Shown piece by piece: positions 54,201-64,000 of a stretch of 64,000 bases of DNA. The number at the start of each line of letters is the position of its first letter. The first letter of the stretch is position 1. Made by a program: the position numbers and the translations under genes. The stretch comes from Roseiarcus sp963835885 (GTDB lineage: Bacteria > Pseudomonadota > Alphaproteobacteria > Rhizobiales > Beijerinckiaceae), in assembly GCA_963835885.1 (NCBI GenBank), contig CAWIHF010000017.1, positions 62,001 to 126,000 on the forward strand, written 5' to 3'. The notes beneath the pieces were generated by a model, which did not search any database, had not been told where the DNA came from, and saw only the letters and a program-made list of their open reading frames with translations.

Positions 54201-56308
54201 TCAGGCAGGAGCCCGTTCCCTGAGCGCGACGACCGCCGCGAGCAGGACACCCCCGAGGATGATGCTCCGCACCGCGGCCGGCAGCAGCACGCCCGACAGC
54301 AGCGTCGACAAGGCGGTCAGCAGCAGCGCCCCGCCGAACATTCCGAGATAATGTCCTCGGCCGCCGGTAATGAGCGTGCCGCCGACGACCGCGACGGCGA
54401 TCGACGGCAGCAGGAAGGCGTCGCCCATCTCCAGCGTCGCCTGGAAGCCGAACCCGGTCAGCATCAGCCCGACAAGCGCCGCGCAGAGCGCCGAGAGCAT
54501 GTATGCGAAGATCAGGACACGCCCCACCGGAACGCCGGAGAAGCGCGCCACGCGCGCGCTGTTGCCGACAGCGTAGAGCCGGCGGCCGAAGGTGGTGCGG
54601 CTCAGCAGCAGGGTCGATCCGATGACGAAGCCCGCCAGCAGCCAGACGATCGGGGTTAGCCCGCCCAACTTTCCCGCCATCAGCCAGCGCAACCCCGGCG
54701 GCGCCAAGCCGAGCGGCGCGCCGTTGCAGTAGATGAGCGCCGCCGCCTGAAGCACGCCGTTCATCGCCAGCGTCATGACGATCGGCGAGATTCCGAGACC
54801 GACGATGCCAACGCCGTTGACGATCCCGACCGCCGCGGCGACCGCCAGCACCGTCGGCGCCGTCCACAGCATCGCGTCGTTCGCGCCGCGGCTCATGCCG
54901 GCGAGCAGGATGCCGGCGAAGGTGATCATCCAGGGGATCGACAGGTCGAGACCGCCGCACAGGATCACCACCCCCTGGCCTAGGACGATGACCGCGGGAA
55001 AGGATGCAAGCACAAGAAGCGAGTCGAGATATCCCGGAAAGGTCAATTGCCGGCCCAGCACCAACGCTGTCACGACCAGTACGATCGCCAGAGCCGCATA
55101 GGCGGGCAACACGAGGCGGAGCGTTCCGCCGTGGCGGACGAGCCAAGCCCGCCAGGGGCTGCGAGGCAGCTCGTCGTCGCGCCGCGGCGGCCCGGCCGCG
55201 ATGGCGACCTCTCGGCGACGCGCCGCGCCGGCGCCGAGACCGGCGCCGATTCGCCGCCAGCTGGCGGCGAGCGTCCGGAGATGCCGCCAGATCGGCGCGT
55301 CGCGGCCGAGCGAGGCGCCCAACACCGCCAGCACCAGCAGCAGGCCCTGGGCGGCGGTGCTGAGGAAGGCGGAGACGTTCATCACCAGCAACACATTGAC
55401 CGTGAGCATCAGCGTGAAGGCGCCGAATACGGTCCCGAGGCAGCCGCCGCGCCCGCCATGCAGCGGCGTGCCGCCGAGCACCACCGCGACGAAGATCGGC
55501 AGCAGCATCGGCGGTCCGACCAGCGGATCGGCGGAGCCCGTCTGGGCGCTGAGAAACACACCGGCGAAGCCGTAGGCCCCGCCGGCGATGACATAGGCGA
55601 TGAACTTGACCCGCGCGCCGTCGACGCCATTGGCGCGCGCCGCCTCTTCGTCGCTGCCGACTGCGTAGAGCGCCACGCCGAAGCGCGTGCGGCGCAGCAG
55701 CGCCCATAGCAGCAGCAGCCCGACCAGGATCAGGAGCGGCATCGGCACGAGGCCCGGCGCCGCGTCGCCGGTGAGCGCCGCTGAATACCCTGGCGGCACG
55801 GCGCCCCCGGGCTCGGGCATGATCAGCAGCGTCGCCCCTTGCGTCATGAACATCGTCGCCAGGGTGACCACGATCGGCTGGAGCCGCAGGTAACCGATGA
55901 ACACGCCATTGACCGCGCCCGCAACGCAGCCCGCCGCCACGCCCGCCAGAGTCCAGGCGAGCTCCCAGCCGGGCGCGGCCGTCATGCCACGAACGATCAG
56001 GCAGTTGGACAGGGAGATGACCGCCCCGGCCGAGAGGTCGAGGCCGCCGAGGATCACCGCCAGGGTCTCGCCCATCGCGCCGATCGCCAGTGTCGTGGTG
56101 TTGCCGAGCGTCGCGGCGAAATCGTAATAGCCGAACGGCTTCGCCAGCACGAGGTTGAGCCCGCCGAAGACGACGCCGAACACCGCGATCGCCATAACGA
56201 GGCCGCCGTGGCGGCGGAGCCCGGAGCGGACGGCGGCCGCGACGCCGCCGGCCGCGGCCAGGCCGCCGGGACCCAAAGTCGCAGGTTGCGCCGGCTTCGA
56301 AGTGAGGG

Positions 56309-56312
<4 letters not shown>
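54201..56312 (-). CDS. Sugar ABC transporter permease, two fused BPD_transp_2 domains
   Basis: The 703-residue protein consists of two permease modules of the RbsC/CUT2 type joined in one chain. The first (about 35-340) has GETLAVILGGLDLSAGAVIS, and the second (about 390-700) VIVLGQGVVILCGGLDLSIP, each the conserved coupling region, with the second ending VVGGTLITGGRGHYLGMFGG. The two are divergent, not a recent duplication. Normally two separate chains pair; here one chain would supply both halves. The start overlaps the stop of the ATPase gene (ATGA). Confidence 0.93.
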
Positions 56313-57859
<1,547 letters not shown>

Positions 57860-57928
57860 TGCCTGGCCTTTCCGGCAAACGTCCGACGGCCGGGATGGTC
57901 GCGTACCGGCCGTCCGTTCTACGCGGCG

Positions 57929-59038
57929 CTATTCTTTCGGTTCAGGTTCGCCGAACATCGCCGCCTTGAGGCCGATTTCCGGCGTTTCGGGCGAGAAGAT
58001 GTTGTCGACGTAGTCGGTATTGATGACCTTGGGATCGAAGACGTTGCAGCCGTCCTTCATCTCCTTCCAGGTCCCCTCCTTGCATAGCTTGATGTTTTCA
58101 GAGGTGACCACCTGGAGGGGCACGACGGTGTCCTTCGGAACCTTTTTGCCCTCGAGCACCTGCAACGCGAGCTTGAGGGCGAGCGCGCCGGACATCGGCG
58201 TGCTCTCGAGTGAAATCGCCGGCGCGCCCATCGGCGCGTAAGGCGGCGTCGCATCGGGGATCGAGCCGACCGGTAGCATCGCCACGCGCGTGGCGTTGGC
58301 GCCGTCGGTGCCGTAGGGCGTGAGCTTCTTCATCCCGGCCGCCAGCTCCTGCTGCCAGGCGGTCCAGCCGCCGCCGGTGCCGATGATGCCGTCGATGTCG
58401 CTCCATTTGTGCGTCGCCATGAACTCGGTGATAACCTTCTCGACCACCGCGAGCGACCACATTCCGTTCACTTCGCCGATGATCTTCATCTCGGGAAATT
58501 TGGCGATCACGTCGTGGAAGCCGCGGTTGCGGTCGGTATCGACAGTCGTGCCGGGCACGCCGGTGACGAACAGCACGTTCCCCTTGTGGTGCATCTGCTC
58601 GGCCACCCAATCGGCCGCGGTGGCGGCGAGCTTGTATTGATCGGGATGGACATTGTAGGCGCAGGGTTCGGTAACCCGGAAATCGTAGGCGAAGACGACG
58701 ACCCCTTTGTCGCAGGCGTTCTTGATCGCGGCGTTGAGCGCCGTCGGCGAGATCGGATAGACAATGATCGCCTTGGCGCCCGCCTGCACCATGGAGTTGA
58801 TCTGCTGGATCTGCCGCTGCGCCACCGGGCCCGCCACCTGGATGCGCAGGTCGACCTTGTCGCCGTAGTACTTCGCCATGGCCGAGATCATGTTGGTGGC
58901 TTCGCTCTGCCAGCCGTTGCCGACATAGCTCATGCTCAGGTAGATGGGGAACTTGCCTTCCGCCGCCGCAGCGCCGTAGACGACGCTTGCAGCCGCGCTC
59001 GCCGCAACCGCGGCCCTCAGCAAGGCTTTCATCCTCAT
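57929..59038 (-). CDS. Sugar ABC transporter substrate-binding protein
   Basis: The 369-residue protein has a Sec signal (LLRAAVAASAAASVVYGAAA) and a periplasmic-binding fold of the ribose/LacI type: FPIYLSMSYVGNGWQSEATN, then QIQQINSMVQAGAKAIIVYP, VVVFAYDFRVTEPCAYNVHP and FVTGVPGTTVDTDRNRGFHD. It delivers the substrate to the permease encoded downstream. No catabolic gene besides the cupin is adjacent, so the sugar is unknown. Confidence 0.93.
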   Translation of the reverse strand: MRMKALLRAAVAASAAASVVYGAAAAEGKFPIYLSMSYVGNGWQSEATNMISAMAKYYGDKVDLRIQVAGPVAQRQIQQINSMVQAGAKAIIVYPISPTALNAAIKNACDKGVVVFAYDFRVTEPCAYNVHPDQYKLAATAADWVAEQMHHKGNVLFVTGVPGTTVDTDRNRGFHDVIAKFPEMKIIGEVNGMWSLAVVEKVITEFMATHKWSDIDGIIGTGGGWTAWQQELAAGMKKLTPYGTDGANATRVAMLPVGSIPDATPPYAPMGAPAISLESTPMSGALALKLALQVLEGKKVPKDTVVPLQVVTSENIKLCKEGTWKEMKDGCNVFDPKVINTDYVDNIFSPETPEIGLKAAMFGEPEPKE

Positions 59039-59146
59039 GGATCTCCTCCGATGCTCTTCTGCTTGATTGCGCCGGCCATCCGGTCGTTTCGACGTCTAAA
59101 AGGCTGATTTTTCGCCTTTACCATGACATACTCGCAACGGCGAGCA

Positions 59147-62100
59147 TCACTTACGCGAGGCGCCGTCTTGATAAACGGGCAACGTGAATTGAAAGACGGC
59201 GCCGCGGCGCAAATTGGGGCTCGTCCACAAGCGCCCGCCGTGCGCTTCGATGATCGAATGACAGATCGATAGCCCCAACCCCAAGCCATTCGGCTTGGTC
59301 GTGTGGAAAGCCTCGAAGAGACGCTCAAGAGCAGCTGGCTTCAGTCCCGGGCCCGAGTCGCGTACAGCGACGTGCACGTCGCTCGACCCGGTCCTACTCG
59401 TCGTGATCAGCAGGTCCCGCGGACCTTCGTTCATCTCGCTCATGGCCTCGAGAGCGTTGAGAATTAGGTTGAGGATCACCTGTTGCAGTTCGACCCGATC
59501 TCCTGAAACCAGCGGCAGACCCTCGGCGAGCTTCGTCTGCGCCGAAACGCCGTTCTTGGCCGCTTCGGTGCGGGTGAACTCGATCACCTCGCGGATCGCC
59601 GCATTGACGTCCACCGGCCCGTCACCTGGCCCCTCCTTTTTGATGAGGTTACGGATCCGGCCGACGACCGCGCCTGCCCGGCTGCCGTCCCTTACGATGC
59701 GGCTAAATGCTTGCCGCGCCTCATCCAGATTCGGCGACTCGGCGCTGAGCCAGCGCAAACCCGCCTGGGCGTTGGCGACGGTTGCGGCGATTGGCTGGTT
59801 CACTTCGTGGGCGATCGACGCCGTGAGCTGCCCTATTGTCGCGACGCGATTGGCGTGCGCCAGCTGCGCCTGCGTCTCGCGGTAGCGCCGCTCGCTCTCG
59901 CGCGCCTCCGCCTCCGCCTGCTTGCGCTCGGTCAGATCGAGCACAAAAGCGACAGCCTGGTGTCCGCCTTCTTCGAACGTCGCCGAGCCCAGCAGAATAG
60001 GCACGCGGCTGCCGTCTTTACGGAAGTACTCCTTCTCGATCGGCGTCCGGAGCCCAGTCCGCCTCTGCTCTTCGAGCCACTGTGCGTCGCGCTCCCGCCA
60101 GTCCGGAGGCGTCAGCTCAGTCCAGCGGATGCGACCCGCCGCGAGGTCCTCGCGGTCGTATCCCACGATCCGGAGAAACGCATCATTCGCCTCGAGAATC
60201 CGCCCGTCGAAATCCGCGATGAAGACGCCAATGATGTCGGCTTCGACAAGGCGGCGGATCTTTGCCTCGCGCTCCGCCAGATCGCGGTAGAGATTGGTGT
60301 TCTCCAGCGCGATCGCCGCCTGCGAGGCGAGCAGCTTCAGCACGGCGGCCCGGGCAGGCGCAAAGACGCTGCGCGCCAGGTTGTTTTCAAGGTAGAGCAC
60401 GCCGGCGAGCTTGGCCTGATTGATCAATGGCAGGCAGAGGATGGAGCGAACCTGACGCTCACGGATATAGGGGTCGTCGGCAAACGGCGATCGAGCCGCG
60501 GCATCGTCAAAAATCACATGCTCGTTCGTGCGTACGACATGGTGGAGAACCGATTCCGGCAGCGCAATCGAGGTCACAGGCGCATCGCGCAGGGTGACGA
60601 TGGTTGCTTCGCCGCCAGTCGCGGCTTCCGCCGCGATCCGCGGCTCGCTCCCCAAGGACAGAACAAGGACGCCGCGTTCGGCCCCCGCCTGCTCGAGCGC
60701 GGTGCGCATGAGGATGTCGATGAGCTTTTCGAGGACGATCTCGCCGGCGACAGCTTGCGACACCCTGATGACCGTCGCGAGGTCCAGATGTTCGACTGGT
60801 GCGCCTATCGTGCTCGTTGGACCGGGCAGCGGCTCGTCCCCTGAGGTGGGGATATAGCTCGTCGAGCTGCCGCACTTTGCCGCCGGCGCCCCAGCGCACA
60901 TAACAGTAGCGGGCGTTTCCCAAGTAGAAATCGGCGAACTCATCGAACCCGCGCGTCCGGTAAAACGCGGAAGCGCGCTCGTAGGCGATCGCCTCGTTGT
61001 GGACGAAGCCATTATCGCGCGCCGAGCGAATGGCCCGTTGGTAAAGCCGCTCCGCGTCGAGATCGCGGCCCTCCAGACGTGCAATCTCGGCGCCGACCAG
61101 CGCAGCTCGGTTCTCGAAGTTTTCCGGGCAGTTCTCCGCCCAGATCTCCAGCTGCCTGTGATGCGCTTCGAGAGCGGCTCGATCCTGTGCGCCGAACGAT
61201 GAGCAGTCGCAAGCGGCAGCGCAGGAGAGCGCGGCGTAGAAGTGATATTCCGCCGCCTCGAATTGTCCGGGCGATCTCCATAACAGTCGCTTTGCGCGGG
61301 ATGCGGCTTCGTTCGCCATGGCGTAGTCGCCGGCGAAGAAACACGCCTGCAGCTTCCGAATCCAGTACAAGCATTCAGCGACCGCGAAATCCGGGTTCTC
61401 GAAAAAACGACGCTCGAACGGGAACCATCCAATTGCTTATGCTCGAGCGAGCCGAATTTCGGTGTCAGTCCGAGGAGCGTGCGGACGAGCCCGAGCTGCG
61501 CGGCAAGAATGTCTATCATCAGTCCAAATCGAAGCTTCTGCGCAAACTCGAGACCAAATTCGACTTCGCGTTGCACTTCACTGAGCGGATCGCCCGCCGC
61601 GATTAGGTTGACGTTCAAATTGTTGCGGCTGTAGGAGGCAAAGGTGAGGTCGCCGATTTTTTCAGCGATTTCGAAGGCGCGACGCAACGGACCACGGCCC
61701 GCGCGGAGATGTCTCGTCCATATCACGAGGAGACCTCCGAAGAGCACGTAGGTCCTGGCCTGGAACCGCCTCAACCCGTGTTCTTCCGCCAGCGCGTAGC
61801 CAACCTGACCAAATTTGTATCCGGCCTTGTAGTCGCCCAAGCGCGGCCGGCGAGACAACCAAGCCACACGTAGTGGACGCACGAGCCGTCACAGTTTCCC
61901 CGTTCGAGACTGAGGTTGACCGCCTTGCATGTGATCAGGCAATTGAGGTTTCCATCGGTGAACATCGACGACGGCGAAACCTTGGTCAGAACATCCAGGG
62001 TTGCAAGCGATTCAGGGTCGGTCATCAAGGGCAGATCGACGAGCTCTTCGATCGTGCGGCCGCCAAGCTGCGACCAGACGCGCTCATATTCGCGTCGCGC

Positions 62101-64000
62101 TTCTGTCTCGGCCGGATGCGGCGGCAAGTCGATGCCAACGTGCCGCAGGCAATCGAGACACACATCGACCGCGCGGTTGCTCTTATCCTGGGCCGTGTAG
62201 AGGTCGACGCGGAGGCACACGACGGTGGCGCGCTCTAGCGTGTCACATGCGCGCCGTGAAAGCTCCGCCAGGTGTTCGTCCGCCGCGGCCAGATCGCCGG
62301 TCAGGAACTCGCATTCGGCCCGGTTCAGCTCCAGCGCGAACGCCAGTTCGTGCCGGCGCTCCCAGCAATCGTCTCGGAGCAGAGCCACACCAGCGACCAG
62401 GTAGCTCAGCGCTGATGCGTATGCCGTCGCGGCCTTGGCGCGCTTGCCCGCAATGAGGTTCAACTCGGCCAGATGTTCCTGTTCATCCTGCGAGGCGATC
62501 AGTGTCGAGCCGCGATTGAGTTGGCCCACGATCTCGAAGATCGCCTCTTCTCGCTTCTCGAGAGGCGTCCGCGCCACGAGAAGCCGCCCTATCCGAAGGT
62601 GGGCCGCGGCGAGCAGCTTCTGCGGGATCAGCGAATAGGCGGCTTCCTGCACCCGGTCGTGAATGAACCTGTAGGCGTCCGGCAGACGCTCGACCAGCTC
62701 GAGTCGGACCGCTTCCCACAGCGCCGCGTGGACCTCATCCGTCGAGGTTCCCAGCACGGTCGTGAGCGTCGTGATGTCGGCGACGTTGCCGAGACAGGAC
62801 AACTCCTGCAGAGCCTTCTGGGCTGCGTCCGGCAAGCGGGCGAGCTTCCCGACCATGAGGTCCACGACATTGTCGGCGTAGCTCTTGGCGTGAATGCGAT
62901 CGAGGTCCCAAGACCATCGTGATTGATCGTGTTCGAACGTGAGCAATCCCTCATCGACGAGCGCGTAGACAAACTGAAGCGCGAAGAAAGGATTGCCGGC
63001 GGTCTTCTCGTACACGAGCTGCGCCAACGGCGTAGCGTCCTCAAACGCGCAATGAAGCGCATCGGCAGTCAGACGCCGCAGGTCTTCGCGTGACAGGGGC
63101 CCGAGCTTGATCTCGATGACCTTCGCCCCGGAGCTCCGAATGGCTGTCAGTTTCCCCATCAGCGGGTGGGCGACGTCGACTTCATTGTCGCGATAAGCGC
63201 CGATCAGCATGAGGTGCTGCAAACCGGACCGGGTCAGCAGATCCTCGAGCAAGTCCAGCGTCGCCACATCGAGCCATTGAAGATCGTCGAGGAAGAGCGC
63301 CAGGGGATGGTCCGGCCGGGCGAAGACGCCAATGAAGCGGCGGAACACGAGCTGGAACCGCCCTTGCTGCTGCTGCGGCTCCAGCTCGGGGACCGCCGGC
63401 TGCTCGCCGATGATGAGCTTCAATTCGGGGATGAGGTCGGCCATGAGCCGGCCGTTCGAGCCCAACGCCTGGAGAAGGGCTTCGCGCCAGTTCGCCAGTT
63501 CGGCGTCGCTCTTGCTGAGCAGAGAGCGCACCAGGCTCTGAAAGGCTTGCGCGAGCGTCGAATAGGGAATGTCTCGCTTGTACTGGTCGAACTTGCCTGA
63601 CGCGAACAGTCCACGCCGCGGGACAAGCTCTTTGTGGAGCTCATTGACCACCGAGGATTTGCCGATGCCGGAATAGCCGGTGATCAGAACCAGTTGCGCA
63701 TCACCGTTTTCGACCGCGCGGTTGAAGGCGGTGAGCAAGGTCTCGACTTCGCGCTCCCTGCCGTACAGCTTCTCCGGGATCATAAGCCAATCGGGCGTAT
63801 CGCGTTCGCCAAGAGTAAACGGCTCGACGCGCCCCTCGAGTTCCCATTCGGCCAGACAGCGTCGCAGATCATGCTCCACGCCGGCGGCGGTCTGGTAGCG
63901 GTCCTCGGCCGTCTTGGCGAGGAGCCTCATGACGATGGCTGAGACGGTCGGCGGGATCCCCTCCACCTGCTCATCCGGCGGCGCCGGTGCCTGGCGATAT
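59147..64000 (-). pseudogene. Giant kinase paralogue, three frameshifts, runs off the window
   Basis: The gene is cut by the window end (kinase C-lobe, MEGIPPTVSAIVMRLLAKTA at 63966). The ATPase (ITGYSGIGKSSVVNELHKEL, LDDLQWLDVATLDLL) is in good order; frameshifts lie near 61850 (GCLAG to PRLGDYKAG), 61430 and 60850, the last two inside the helical region. The GAF, PAS and histidine kinase part (VTSIALPESVLHHVV, DIIGVFIADFDGRILEANDA, SIAHEVNQPIAATVANAQAG, GLGLGLSICHSIIEAHGGRL) is open to its stop at 59147. There is one PAS, not two as in the copy at 24 kb. It lies 108 bases upstream of the sugar transporter on the same strand. Confidence 0.88.

Overview
The window is GC-rich alphaproteobacterial DNA, most likely from the Hyphomicrobiales (Rhizobiales). 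This rests on the neighbours at the left end (YqgE, SIMPL, DUF2277 and OpgD proteins), a multi-domain kinase/ATPase/histidine-kinase family typical of that order, a LexA box of the alphaproteobacterial GTTC-N7-GTTC type, and many small proteins with rhizobial look-alikes. I cannot name the species.

Layout. (1) 1-6.7 kb is ordinary core chromosome: intact, mostly housekeeping genes. (2) A tRNA-Phe gene at 6782-6857 is followed at once by a P4-type tyrosine integrase, so a genomic island starts here and runs at least to the window end. I did not see the second copy of the tRNA 3' end. (3) 7-18 kb is an IS-rich graveyard: the integrase is split by an ISAzo13-family IS, and after an intact serine hydrolase come a decayed Baeyer-Villiger monooxygenase fused to an AraC fragment, relics of an adenylate cyclase, a PAS protein, a cupredoxin and an IS6 transposase, and IS1380 copy 1. 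(4) 18-23 kb holds a complete, apparently intact cyoABCDE bo3 quinol oxidase operon on the minus strand. (5) 24-36 kb holds a giant pseudokinase-ATPase-GAF-PAS-histidine kinase, a periplasmic binding protein, and a divergent membrane histidine kinase split by IS1380 copy 2. (6) 36-44 kb contains decayed genes, an IS200-type element, a LexA-type promoter, a molybdenum hydroxylase set (IorAB-like) and an IS1595 element. (7) 44-53 kb contains a second, decayed giant kinase, a malic enzyme/fumarase chimera and an AaeXAB-like aromatic-acid efflux operon that is frameshifted and cut by an IS630. (8) 53.6-59 kb is an intact CUT2-type sugar ABC transporter with a fused double permease and a cupin. (9) 59-64 kb is a third giant kinase, frameshifted and running off the end.

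The island is in active decay. Many host genes in it carry single-base frameshifts, and several carry internal deletions that fuse unrelated genes, while most transposases are intact. In four places (integrase, a small exported protein, the histidine kinase, the FUSC efflux pump) removing the IS and one target-site copy restores the reading frame exactly, so these insertions look recent. Genes that look functional inside the island are the bo3 oxidase, the sugar transporter, the serine hydrolase and the binding protein.

The most unusual material is the giant kinase family. Its kinase domain has the catalytic HKD/N motif but GFG in place of DFG. There are three copies in different states of decay plus a related histidine kinase whose catalytic half is almost identical in DNA to that of one giant copy, suggesting recent gene conversion.
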